Shown here: piece by piece, positions 48,201 to 59,800 of the stretch
Position numbering within the stretch: the stretch's first letter is position 1
How the letters are laid out: the number at the start of each line of letters is the position of its first letter
Assembly (NCBI GenBank): GCA_000727475.1
Contig: KL647288.1
Location: 6,909,414 to 6,973,413 of the forward strand
DNA: 64,000 nt
Source: Sarcocystis neurona
Taxonomy: Eukaryota > Apicomplexa > Conoidasida > Eucoccidiorida > Sarcocystidae
Reading direction: 5' to 3'
Program-made: the position numbers and the translations under genes
Notes under the pieces: model-generated
Seen by the model: the letters and a program-made list of their open reading frames with translations, nothing else
Told to the model about the DNA's origin: nothing
Database searches by the model: none

Positions 48201-49308
48201 TGCAGATGACAACTGGTGCTGTGTTTCATCTGTGCTGCTAGCCTGCCCCCCGTTCGTGCCGGCTACAGCATCCTATAGCGGCTCTTCCCGTGGCTTCGAC
48301 GCGAGCAGCACTTTGGCTAGCACGTGTTTACTTCCGTCCAACAGCGCTAGGCCCTGCTTCGTCAGTCGGGCCGACTACAGCACGCATGCTAGTGACCATG
48401 CGTACGACGGTAGGAAGGAGCAAGCACCTTCAAGTGCAAAGTGTAATACTGCCTTCGCGAGTGGTGCGGCTGCGGCGCATGTTGCGTCTTGCGTGGACGG
48501 CGGCAGTAGCACGACAGCAGGTCAAAATATGTACACGCTGGGACACATGCTGCACGACCTGCTACCGCAGCTGTTTCCCGTGAAAACGTGGAAACTCGAG
48601 AGAAAACCCGTGACGCAGTGCTGCTGCAGCTTCGCCTGCAGCGACGGCAGGAGCTTCTGTTGCCACAGGAGCAACTGCTGCTATTGCTGCTCCGTAGCCT
48701 CCGGTTTGACAAACATCTCGAACTGCACAGCGGAAAAAAGGACAACCGACTTGATGCAGCAGCATTACCACCCGCAGCACGCGTCTGACTGCGCCGCGCG
48801 AAGCAGCGCCAGCGTCGATACTAGAAGAGACGGAAGTGTTGCGGCGTGGGGCCGTGCGCAGCAGCAGGATGCTAACACGGGAGGCGACAGACGTCACAGC
48901 TGCTGCAGAGGAACGAAACTGTTTACACAGTCCAAAACAGGGCAGGCACCAGCACAGTCGGGAATGGGAGGGGATGGAGACGGGGAAGGCAAGAGGTGGG
49001 TAAAGTTTACCGATTTACAAGGAGAAGGAAGGGAAAAAGAGGAAGACGAAAGAGACAACGAGGACGATAAAGAAGATGCAGAAGAAGATGTACTGGAAGA
49101 AAGTCACGGAGAAGGGCTGGGTGATGAAATCCTGTACATACGGAGCGGCTTTGAACACTGCAACAGCAGACGCAGTCCTCGCTCCTGCCGCGTGCTGGTG
49201 CAGGGCGTAGAGCCCCTCTTCGATACTCCTGTGTATTGGCTTTGGCTCAATGCTGCCTCTTTCGATTTCTTTTTGCATGTGGTTGTGCTGCTACCACCGT
49301 ACTTTTAG
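45211..49308 (+). CDS. ATG5: Autophagy protein ATG5, greatly enlarged
   Basis: An uninterrupted frame runs from ATG 45211 (context GCAATGG) to TAG 49306-49308, 1,365 residues against about 275 in human ATG5. Conserved blocks occur in family order. First is ubiquitin-like domain A, with LPVKISLDGSEV (near 130), SYLPHIFATCYEHFQLAL and DWRVPVGVSFD (200-210, family 'kWhyPiGlLfD'); its strand WQLTVHF (428-434, family 'WkLtVHFk') follows a 200-residue insertion. Next is the helix-rich region GYFESFFTNVIRQATFLL (from 659), then domain B, with LPVRVHLVS (near 925), YTLGHMLHDLLPQLFP (1108 on) and the C-terminus VLVQGVEPLFDTPVYWL ... FFLHVVVLLPPYF, matching family 'viiqGIe-p-ldtPl-wL ... flHi'. Insertions are Ala/Ser/Gln/Cys runs from CAG repeats. 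ATG5 binds ATG12 and ATG16 to promote ATG8 lipidation, which in apicomplexans serves the apicoplast. The start codon is provisional; a frame-preserving upstream exon is possible. Confidence 0.9.
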   Translation: MDAAGDSRRPAVSGCAPPGAGGWRRQQQHQQEGHLHEKEPQCCCASSSVHTTSLVRTPACCCHHKRAAVNPTGTAAAAGAKAAARRAAGGAGAEAEAAGSAAIRGEATVSAATASGWVARAASLRCSLLESALPVKISLDGSEVAALQPPPPLLLLLLRNSYLPHIFATCYEHFQLALRPCFGEANRCPPSFTYQGRLLDWRVPVGVSFDCFAATAPAVVTAPHHRTRFAAAAAQRRRQRKAAAPPPCQRRRHAGNLGRCAVRATSGGVNSSSISAAAPPSCVCYGSRDACSVRRNRTGDALPSSGSTSRSLFVCGSCSRSNCFSCSGSRCCSASANDRSSSSSSAPPNSQAATGGDAVLNADKEIAGATSERARLATETLTEVDFPEISTEEEAGGEDETEGKDAEEEELVVIDAAEAAGCAVALPWQLTVHFRTPAAMLAAAKNSRVAAAIPETAGTGDSCCCSCAALRQQQQMPDVSGGNAATTAAAPGPGATAASAAATAATASVTAGVSGGETAAALDKRANSVKPGNNVDAARPREERAAAAGGVASAGTSPSGREFETLSGEGGQRPAAATVGCSTREGGATAASPSQRLPSSAAAGMIEYAANGGAAASGSSSVATASSCVKGSRSGSTPAARQEKIMVPPSVPPPAYEGWGYFESFFTNVIRQATFLLTGSAASFHCLARAEEAALLRALRCLDVRAFLRATAPLVTPLLLPTMGVTQVERSPQAHRTHVQQTQREREHRLLLHDCCTSQFRQNGESGSSNTCRGEQTEGDVAPSVQFADTLAGEAAAESPGYGDSNAVNVAAGVFAAGAPACSDAPPGGSQRDASYTAEEPVGSAPVIRNATDTSREATTRGTVAVTGPAATGDAGGNIAERSATKGAARAKQGPAAAQGGTAAAQGEATGGVASRKGLSRTLRRLPVRVHLVSCCCSDAACVAAAAAAASEQHHEEVGSSGVGSFPCLSAERTTGGSWGTRGSVSMEKQIDAAAVDADDNWCCVSSVLLACPPFVPATASYSGSSRGFDASSTLASTCLLPSNSARPCFVSRADYSTHASDHAYDGRKEQAPSSAKCNTAFASGAAAAHVASCVDGGSSTTAGQNMYTLGHMLHDLLPQLFPVKTWKLERKPVTQCCCSFACSDGRSFCCHRSNCCYCCSVASGLTNISNCTAEKRTTDLMQQHYHPQHASDCAARSSASVDTRRDGSVAAWGRAQQQDANTGGDRRHSCCRGTKLFTQSKTGQAPAQSGMGGDGDGEGKRWVKFTDLQGEGREKEEDERDNEDDKEDAEEDVLEESHGEGLGDEILYIRSGFEHCNSRRSPRSCRVLVQGVEPLFDTPVYWLWLNAASFDFFLHVVVLLPPYF
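45400..46300 (+). repeat. CAG/GCA/AGC triplet-repeat tracts inside ATG5
   Basis: Repeated CAG-unit tracts are read in different frames as Ala (GCA), Ser (AGC) and Gln (CAG), or as Leu/Cys where the CTG strand is sense. They interrupt domain A of ATG5. Confidence 0.7.
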
Positions 49309-52300
49309 GATGTGTTTCTACTCGTGTATTTGTACATATATGTATATATATATACACATGTATATATATACTACGTGTGCCTGAGGGAGACCCTGTCGCC
49401 TTCACATAGCCCGCTAGCTAATGCTGCTTTCCGCGTTGTTTCTGCATATGGTACCTCAGTGGCCCTATCTCCAAGCTCGGCGAGTATCAACAACAAGCGT
49501 GATATACTGTTACATACGTGGGTATATATATATATATATCCATGCACGTATACGTCCGTACACACCCGGCGCATGTGACGGCGTCCGTACGTGTACGTCT
49601 ACACACTCTGCATATACATCAGTGGTGGGCCTGGATAAATTCTTCACGTGGACTGTGGAAATGCAGCTGGTGCACACCTGTGTCACGTAGACTTCAGATT
49701 GATTTTTACGGTTGGATTCGTTTTAAGCGTTGCGGGCCTGGCGGTCTGGTCGACTATGCCACTACACGCATGTGCGCGCACATGAATAGAGCTGTACCGA
49801 GTGGTGAGGGGGACAAGCCTCTTTCAGCACGCGTTCGATGCTGAAGAACTGATTTGGGAACAGGGATACATGACTGGATGCAGACATATGTGTAAATCTG
49901 TCCACTGCAGCAGAGTGTACCCTGCAGTTCGGATGGAGATGTTGCGTGAACAGCCGGTGGCTCACGCGACTGGCGCATCCGCTGAAGCTGTTGCGTCCTC
50001 CGGCTTTCACTGAAAACGGGCAAGCCTTACATATAACATGTATGACTGTCCGCGCACGGGACCAGTTCTGGCCTGATGCTATTCAGTGTAAGTCTGCCGG
50101 CGCACAGCTGACGCGTATTCGTATCTGTGAAATGTGCATGACGTGTGCAATGTAGATGGATTCATCTAAGTGAATACGGTTTCTTTGTCTCATATGGAGA
50201 GACGTTTGATGTACGCTTGGTACAGGTGGCGACACCGTTGCGCGTGCAGTGTGCAGAGTTGAATGAATTCAGCGTGGTTGAAACAAGCACACAGCTCTTC
50301 GCCCACACGTTCAGAAGAATCTGGTGGCACTCAGGATGTTCTGCTACTTGTCACCTGTATGGAACTATCGCTCCCCAGAGGCGTGTGCTTTTAGGTGTTT
50401 CTAAATATGTATGTACGTTCGCGTACACTTTTTATGTATGTACAAGTATATAAATGTATACGCGTGCCCAAGCTTGTGTGGAAAAGCCTGAGACAGAATT
50501 AGTGGATCTGCCAGTAGACGTTACCGTACATGTGATTGTTATAGGTGTTGTCGTACACGTAACTGTTGTACACGTTACTGTGCACGTCACTATTGAATAG
50601 TCGCATCGGTGGTTGAGTGGAGCGCCTCTCGCTGGGGGACTTAGGCAAGCTCCCGTGCACAAGAAAGGCGAATGCACACGGATTGAAAAAAGTTACTTTC
50701 TGTCGCTGCTAGCAACCGTTCGTTTAAGTGAGCAGCTGTGCCAGTCTGTGCCAGAAACCTCGCAGAGCTACCGCTACTTCGCAGTCTACTACTAGTTCAG
50801 GGATGCAACAGAGTATACGTGCGCGCTCGTCTGCACTTGTCGTGGTGCGACACGTCATGAACGACGCTTACGTGTGTCTGCAGAAACCGGAACTTTGTGT
50901 ACGCATACACGGGAACCAGTAGGTATGGATGTCTTTCTGAGTCAGTTTATGGAGTGTAGACCGTATAGGTCACAACTCTGCACATGGGATATGAGTAGGC
51001 TGTCGTTCCAGTGAAGCAAGTAGCTGTGTTGGGAGGTGTTGACACGCGATATTCCTGAATTTATACCAAAAAAGGCCTTTCACGGCAGACAGGGTTACAA
51101 CCGTCTCGTTACTTTTTCCGTAGTGCTGTTGGATAAGCGCAAAGCGTAGCTTCATTGGTACGGGTCACAGACTCAGTAGCTGACAGTTTGTAGTTAGGGG
51201 GGACGGTGCCCATTCACCATGCGCGGATGCTGTGAAACTGACGTCTGGTGTCCGGATGCAATACGTAATTTTGCCCCTGACATCTTAATTTCGAACGTTT
51301 CGACAATTTTTGAATATACATTACTTAGTTTCCATGCTGCATCTGCGGTTGACGTTCCCCAGCATTAGCGGGCGCCCACCTCCCTCACACGTTGAGTGAC
51401 ACTTTGTATATTCGGCTGTACAGACAGCGGAAGGTCTTATTCGGCACGTCGAGGCTCACGGCCAATACTTCAGACGTTCTAAAGGGAGATGCTGCCGAAA
51501 AAAATGTGATAGCCGTGCGTAGTATCAGTTTAAAGCATTATTTCGTGCAAGGAACTTTGTAAAGCCCATGCTCTAGACCCAGCCTCACTAGGGTGGTCAC
51601 AGTGGTACAGCGGATGACGGAGCAGCAGGGTATAACGTGCTCACTGCCAGAAAGTTTCAAGTTGAGATGCCGGCTCAGGCGGGCGCACGGAATCTAGAAA
51701 AAAGGCCAATTTTATCCAGTGCATTCAACGACGCCAATAAGACTTCCACCAAACAGAAACCGCATCCGGTGGATAAGCGTCTCCGATTCAATGAAAAAAG
51801 GAGTTACACTGCTGCACAGCAACTCGGGTTGCTAGGTGATGATACTCACAACGCTGACCGACGTACGCAGTGATTCATCATAAGCAGTGAGGAATTTCTT
51901 GTTCTGTATATCGTTCTGCCAAGTATGTATTCGACGCTGAGAAAGTCCCTTGCTTCCTTTAAAGACACGAAATATTTGCTTTTATATACAGAGGAATGGA
52001 TAAACACTGATGACTGCAGAGCAGCTCCTCGTTCCTCGAGAAAGAAGGAAGGATTGCCGAAGTACCCTACATGCGCAAAAGACGTAATGTCGCCTCTCCG
52101 AGCAGCGCAATCGAACACGCGTGTATAAAAACCATCTGTGCAGCTCAAAGAAGATACGCGCCTACCAGGAAAACTATGCACTAGAAATGAGACGCCTTTG
52201 TGCATGGCAAAAAATATATGTATGTATATGAGCGAAGCACGTGTACACACTACACAGGCATACACGTGCAGTATGGAGGTCAGTGGGGTGTGCTTGTCTA

Positions 52301-53803
52301 ATCAGAAAAGCATACGCGCAGGCCTACGCAAAAACTCAAACGCCATCGTTCGGCATGTTTCCTTCGCCGAACAAACCACGGTACGAGAAAGGATTCAATT
52401 CGAGGAGGAAGCACAAACAATTCCACAAATGCAACGTGACGAAGAGCACAGCCAACTGGGTACCGTCGTGAGCATACTTTTGATAGTTATGCCCCTTTTC
52501 CATGTGAACACCACTGGATGACTGCGTGCCGCACGTGAATTGCAATTTTACCACGTGCCTCACAACAGTTACTTCTCATTCCAGTCTCTTTCGGTTCCAC
52601 CATAGCAGACAGTCGTATCTAATCCTGCAGCACTAACCTGCGCGAAGTCTCCTACATATGATTTGGATGAAGGGGTTTTATGGCTCAGAGTTATCCCTAT
52701 ATTAGTTGTCTTGTACCGTGCAGTTGGTATTACAGCCCCTCGAGTGTGTGTCACCTATCGGTTTCGTGCATGCAGATACGAATACGGAATTTAAGGCCCT
52801 AGCAGTGTAGTTGAACGTGTGGTGCTAGTGATGCCTGACCAACGTCGCTCCACCAGCACAGCTCCACACGCGTGTGGGCGCCTCAGAAGCAGGTCAAACC
52901 ACAGCTGGTCTCCGCACCGCACGCCCGTGTGTTCCGCCACTTTTGCCGTCGTTGCATGGTGAACCCACGCGGCAGCTGACGGGGTCACAAAGACACTGCT
53001 GAGTGCCCAACAGCAGAGGCCAATTTCATTTGAATCATAGTACAAGGGGTTACCCACAGCAGCATCTGCTGACGCTGCGACACGACGCAGCGTAGAAAGC
53101 GACTACAGCTGCGCGGGAGTCAAGACCTCAGTATTTCACCATGCTACAAAACAGTACACATATGGCCAGCTAACAAGGCAGCCGCTGGCTTCCGTGTCAC
53201 TCAGCGCAGCAGTTACTCACACGGGTAGACAACGCAGGGGATCACATACCCGGAATGTATCAAAGTGCAACAGCAAGTTCGGCTACGGAACAAGCTGGCG
53301 TCCAATAGCCCCCACACTGCTGACCTGAACGGCGGCTAGCTGGTGAGGCCACCCGTAGCCAGTTCAATGCTGAGTGGAACAGCAGCAGATATGCCTAGTT
53401 GGCAAGGAGCAGTGTAGCCCACAAATGGACACAGAGAGCACCATTACCTGCTGCAGGAGATGCTGAGCTCAGTTAAAGCGGCAACATCCGCTGCAGCGTC
53501 ACAAGCTGCTGCAGCAGCACCTCCTCTGCCACGCTGTACGTCTGGACAGTCCACGCTCGTACCAACAGACTCCTCCTCTAGCTACGGTCTCCTCTGTAGC
53601 GCTTGTACTGACTAGATATATACATACATGTATATATATAGATATACGTTTAGACGACTGCATGAAGGTACACACACACACACACAGAATTGTGGGTGCA
53701 CGCTCGGGACATATATATACATATATTTATATACATACGCACCCGCTCCACGCTGGATTGACTGCGATAAACGGTGCGTGTTCTTCTTGTTCCTCATTAC
53801 AGC
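49309..53803. other. Gene-poor intergenic region
   Basis: This lies between convergent genes (ATG5 on plus, the Gln-rich gene on minus). It contains TA runs (49330-49372, 49523-49539, 53620-53640), a CA run (53670-53686) and alternating purine-pyrimidine DNA. Triplet repeats are nearly absent, and no splice-supported frame is seen. A minus frame at 52265-51846 and a plus frame at 52138-52521 are open but have microsatellite flanks and no partner. Confidence 0.45.
53670..53686. repeat. (CA)n microsatellite
   Basis: An uninterrupted AC/CA run near the 3' end of the Gln-rich gene. Confidence 0.9.
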
Positions 53804-56800
53804 TCATGTATTTCCTTCAGGGGCGGCAGGTCTGGCAGCACCGCACATGGTGTCTGTAGGTGAACGCGCGCGTCCAACGGCAGCAGGTGCACAAGCCTCT
53901 GCCTGCAGCAGCTGTTGTGGCGGCGGCAAGTTTCCGGTTGCTGGGTGTGACGAGCTGCTTTCCAGGTGTTGTTGCTGCAGCTGCTGCTGCAACTGTTGCT
54001 GCATCTGCTGCTGCATCTGCTGCTGCTGACGCTTCCTGCCTTCTCCGCGCTTGCCGCTGTTGCTGGTCTTGGAGGTGCTGCTAGCGCTCCCCGGCATTTT
54101 GGCGCCCCCCATCTGCCGGTGCGGCAGCGTACTCGGTGGTATACCCCCTCCTACATTACCGCATCCCTCTTCCGTGTAGTCCCGCCGCGGTGCTGGTTCC
54201 GCAGTCTCATACAGCTCTTTGGCTTCACTGTACGCCAGCGGCATCCCCGCCTGGTGCTGCAGCTGCTGCTGCAGCAGCTGTTGTTGCTGCTGCGGCTGCA
54301 TCTGTTGCTGTTGGTGAAGGTACTGTTGCTGGTGCAGCTGCTGCTCCGGCGAAGCGGATCGCATCGTTGTATACGCTGCCGTACAGTTACGCTTCTCTTG
54401 CTGCCCTGCCGCTGCCGGCCCTGGATACTCGCTGCTGCTAGGAAGACTGTACGGATGAGAGGAAGCAGCAGGTCCCACGTTTGCTGTTGGCTGCCGCAGC
54501 GGAGAGACGTACTCTTGAGCGGGGCAGAACTGTTGTTGGTGATGGAGCTGTTGCGACTGTTGTTGGTGAAGCTGCTGTTGCTGGTGAAGCTGCTGCGACG
54601 CTGCAAAGCTGTCTACTGGAGAAGCTTGCTGCAGTGAATCCTGGGAATGGTGCTGGTGTCGCACTTGTTGCAGTTCCTGCTGCTGGGGTTCGTGCTGTGG
54701 CAACTGCTGTTGATGCAGCTGCTTGTGGTAATGCGGCTGCTGCAGCTGCTGCTGCACTTGCGGCTGGCTGTGGTGTGGGTGCTGTGACATTGGGCGCCCC
54801 CGACTCTGCTGTTGCTGCTGCAGGTGCAGAAGCTGCTGTTGGTGGAAGCGCTGTTGCTGAAACTGCTGATGTAGCTGCTGGGATTGCTGCTGCTGCGCGA
54901 TCATATGCTGTGGAACCTGCTGATGCACCGCCTGCGACTGTTGCTCGCGGCTGCCAAACACATAAGGCTGCTGCTGATGCTGCCCAGCAAGTACGCTTGG
55001 GCTATCATAAGTGTGCGTGCCCACTCCCCCTGGTGCCGTCCCCGCTCTCTTTCCAGCCGGTTGCTGTAGTCGCTGCTGCTGCGGTGTCATTCCATACCTT
55101 TCCCTTACCCCCGGCGCTGCGGCAGGATCCTCCTGTGTTTCAACAAGACCTTGTTGCTGTGCGAGCACCCGCTGCTCACCCCCCGGTGCTTGCTGTTGCT
55201 GCTGCGACAGCCCGTACTGCAGCTGCTGCTGTGATAGAGGAGCGTGCTGCTGCTGCTGCGCCGCCGATGGTGACTGCTGCTGCGGGGGCACATATGGCGC
55301 AGAAGACTGGTGCAGAGGTTGCTGCTGCTGCTGCAACAACATAACACCACTAGGGGTGGAAGTGGGGCGAGAAAGCAATTGTTGCTGCTCCGTCTGCGGC
55401 GCTGCTCCTGCGAAAGTGGAACCAGCAGGAGTCACAGAGCCTGCGCCTGCTGCGCTAGCCGCGGCGGGTTGCTGCTGCTGCTGTTGCTGTTTCCGCTTGC
55501 GTCTTGGCTGCTGCTTTCCCTGCTGCGCTGCCCCTCTGCCTCTCGTAACAGACGTAGACTCCCCTCCCTCGCTTACGGCCCCGCTAGTTTCGTTCGGTCC
55601 TCCTCCTGCTCTACCTAGCACCTGCTGCTGCTGTGGCACCTGCTGCTGCGGCATCTGCTGCTGTGGCACCTGCTGCTGCGGCATCTGCTGTTGCGGCATC
55701 TGCTGCTGCGGCACCTGCTGCTGCTGGGCCATTTGAAGCTGCTGGGGCTGATGATGTGACAACTGCTGCTGTTGCTGGTGCGCTGTTTGTTCCTGGCCGA
55801 TGTGCTGCGCCTGCTGAGCCTGTTGCGGCGCCTGCGGCTGGTGCTGCAGCTGCTGTTGTAGTATTTGCTGCTGCAGCATCTGCTGCTGCGGAAGCCACGT
55901 CCCCCCACCCGCTGTTGCTGCTGCAGCTGTTGCAGCTGGTGTTCCTGCAGGTGCTGCTGGTGCCTCACTACCATGCGCTGCTGCTCTCCGCCTTCGCATA
56001 CAACAGCAGCGGTGCCGCCAACAGCCTGCTGCGTACTCGTATGGCAGCTGCCCGCAGCAGCACCAGCACTACTCTGTTCATCTGTGGGGTCTCCAGGGAG
56101 CAGCAGAGTGGTTTGGGCAACACCCGCAGCTCTATGCTGCTGTGAGTAAGAAGCAGGGGTACCGCCAACAGAAGACCCACCAGCCCCGCTGCAAGGCGTA
56201 CCAGGGGACATCCCCTGCTGCATGAGTTTGTGCGGCGGCTGTTGGTGCTGTGAAAAAAGTGCTGTGCCACCAAGAGCTGGCTGCTGCTGTTGCTGCTCAA
56301 GCGTTGTCGCCGCAGTGTTGCTGTTATTGCTGCTCGCGGCGTCTACTGCAGCGCCCTTGCCAATCGCGTGCTGCTGCTGCTGCGTGGCACCGTAGAAACC
56401 GTGCTGCTGATGTGACCCCGAGGAAAAACTTTGCACATATGCAGCAGAAGCGTTCTCTATCTGCTGGTGGTGGTGCTGCTGAAATGCGGAAGTGGGCCTC
56501 TGCTGCTGGATTGGTTCCTGTTGCGCCGAGTAGTGTTGCACAACTACAGACGAAGAATGTTGCTGATGCCGCTGCGCTGCTGTTGCTGCTATGTGGGGGG
56601 AATAGCTTTCCTGTATTCGATACCCACCTACGCCTGCCGTATCCCTTGGTGAGTGAGGCCGTGCAGCAGCCTGCTGCTGTTGCTGTTGCTGCATAAGGAG
56701 TGAACTCCTGCTCTTCATTGCTGCAATTGAAGGAAGCACTCCCCCGCCGGCCTCTAGTGCAGCTGCTTCCGGGCTGGTGCCCCCCCGCAGTGGGTCAACA

Positions 56801-59800
56801 GGCTGATGCTGCTGATGTTGCTGTCGTTGTTGCCCCTCCCCTCCGCCTCCTCGGCCCATGCTGGCCGCTGCTGCCCCCGCTCCTCCCCCTCCTCCTCGTC
56901 CTGCGCTGCTGCTGCTGCTGACTGAACTGGCACGCGACGGACGGACAGGGCTGCCTGCAGCAGTTCCCATTCCATACACATGCTCCCCTCCACGAAGTGA
57001 CTGCTGCTGCTGCTGAGCAACAGCCATATGCTGCTGCTGCTGCTGTCCGATATGCATATGCGGCTGCTGCTGCACCACAGGCACGTGCTGCTGCTGACCG
57101 GAGGGGGGCTGCTGGCTAGATCCCAGCTGGTGCTGAGTCACAGAGTGCAAAGACGCGTGTTGCTGCTGTAGAGGAGATAGGTGATGCTGCTGCGGATGCT
57201 GCCCACGTGGGACATGCTGCTGTCCATGAATCACCGACTGCTGCTTCGGCCCCACCGACCCCCGCTGACTCTGCGTGTGCTGCGACTGCTGCAACAGCAT
57301 CTGTTGTTGGTGCTGCCGCTCAGAAAAGTGCCCTCCGCTGTTGCTGGGCAGAGGCGGTTGCGAGGACGACGAGGTAGCACCTACAGCACACAGGATGCGG
57401 AAGAAGCAAAGAGAATGCAACAGCATCGTCAGACGACGGTAGAAGCAGCAAAGCAGAGGCAACCCTAGAAGCTGCCACATGCTCAAAATCTTAGCAGTAC
57501 TTAGACATCAATACTAGCGAATGCAGCTGCACGACAGCAGCAACACTGTACTCGAGCAGGCATAGTTCGGTCCCTACAAGCCGACGCGAGCGACAGCTGC
57601 AGCGGCTAACACACTCAACTGGAGCGGAAGCAGCAACAACGTTAGAAGGAGTAGCAGTACCGGATACAGCCCAAGCAGCAGCGGCAAGAAGGTAGCAGCT
57701 ACACGGAGAGTGCGGCAGGATTCTCGTCGTCCCGTCTCTCTCTCTATATGTGAAGTATACACACATAAATATAGCACGCGTGCTACCTGCAGTGTTCTGC
57801 CGCAGCGACGTTCTGCGAAGCCGTACCTGCTACTGTGTCGGATGAGGACAAGACGGTTTGCAGCTGGTGGTGCTGGAGTCGCTGCTGCTGCAGTAATTGG
57901 TGCTGTTGCTGCTGCAGTTGCTGCTGCTGTAGATGATGTTGCAGGTGTTGCTGCTGTTGTTGCGTGCTGTGATGGGGCGTCGGCGCCGTGGCAGCTTGCT
58001 GCGCCTGCTGTGGATAATGCCACGGCGTGGCCTGCTGGTGGTAGTGATGTTGATGCTGGAGGGCTTGCTGCTGCTGTTGATGCACGTGTTGCTGCTGCTG
58101 CTGCAGATGCTGCTGTTGCTGGAGATGCTGCTGCTGTTGCTGCTGATGGTGCTGTTGCAGGTGATGCGTCTCATGAAGCGAGGGAGGAATCCGCTGATGA
58201 GTATGACCCGACAGCTGCTGCTGCACCTGCGGCATCTGCAGCTGTCGCTGCAGCAGCTGCTGCTGCTCAAGTGGGCTCCCTTGACGGTGTCCTTGCAGTT
58301 GCTGCATATGTTGCTGCTTCGAGATGTGCTGTACTTTCCCCTCCATACCTGGTGTTGCAACACTTGCGCCTCCTCCTCCTCCCCCTCCGCCTGCTGCCGT
58401 TCCTGTTTCTGCTTCAGCTCCAGCTCCGTCCTCTCCTCCTCCCGGAACAGCAGCCGCAGACAGACCGCAGCTGCTGCTGCAGCTGCGGTAGCCCGCCGCA
58501 GCAGCGCGTCCAGAAGACGACAGCTGCTGCAGCTGGCGCTCGTCCCTCGGTTCTGAATGCGTGCTGCGCGCGTAGAGACGAGCACCAGCAGCAGCAGCAC
58601 TACTCGGCGGTGCCAGCGACGTGCTGCTGCTCGTCCTGCGCACAGGTGCCGGAGGTGCCGCAGCGGCAGCAGACGAAGTTGCATCACCTGCACCACCACC
58701 CGCAGCAGCCAAAGCAGGTCGAGATTCTTCTCCTGAAGAGCCCGGACGCAGCGAGCTCCCACCGCGTCGCGGCCTGGCCACAACCACAGCAGCTCTGCTG
58801 CTGCTGTTGCCCTCTGTTGCTGCTATTGCTGCCGAGGGAGGCAGCGAGCGTGATTCGTGCGCATCGCTTGCAGCAACAACGACAGGTCGTCGCCCGTCGT
58901 TAGCACTTCTGCCGCTGGGAGTCCTCAAAGAAGACACAGCAGACGCAACAGCACCAGCCTGCGGTTCTTCTGCTGGGCCTCCGCGTCCAGAACCCAACAA
59001 GGTCGGATGCTGCTGAGGCTGTCCCGCCTTCCCCGCTGCTGGTGCTCCTCCTGAGACGGCTGCTCCGCGGTGCTGAAACTCTACTGCTGGCCGCTTGCTC
59101 TGCAGCTCCTGTACACAACAAGAGCGGCAGCATGCAGTCGACACGAGGAGACGTAAACCCCGGTCGGCCAGGACACATCTCTACAGGTACACACACCTAC
59201 GTATGTACCCGACCAGCGGTATGTATGTAGTATGCGCTTCCCCTCCTTTTGACATTGCCTCTCTGCTCGTGGAAAGGTATGCACGCGCAGCGCGCACATA
59301 CATACACACTCACACGTATACACAGGTATGCCTACGCTGCCGTATACATGTGGGTCTTCACGGGCGGGCCTCTATCAAAGAAATGTACGGACATACATGC
59401 GTATCCACACGGGTCTCCCATTTCTCCACGGGTGGCTACGAGTGTGCTAATATGCAGGTATGCATACATGTATGTATACAGAAACAGGCCTGTGTACGCG
59501 TGCGCGTGCGTAGTAGCATTCCTGTGGAAACCAGTTTGAGACACAGAGAAAGACACAGCAGGACATACGACTCATCATACGTCGCACGTGCACACAAGTT
59601 TGCGCATGCATTTCAACGAACCTGTATACGCTGGTGGGTAACCTACGTGTGTAGGGGTGAGAGCTCCCCTATTTGCTTGTGCAGGCATACGCAAATAGAC
59701 ATAAAAGGGGTACATGAATACACGTATGTATACGTATATATATATATGTAGAGAGAGAGAAAAGGAGACAATATACACTTACCAAATGGAACACGTAAAT

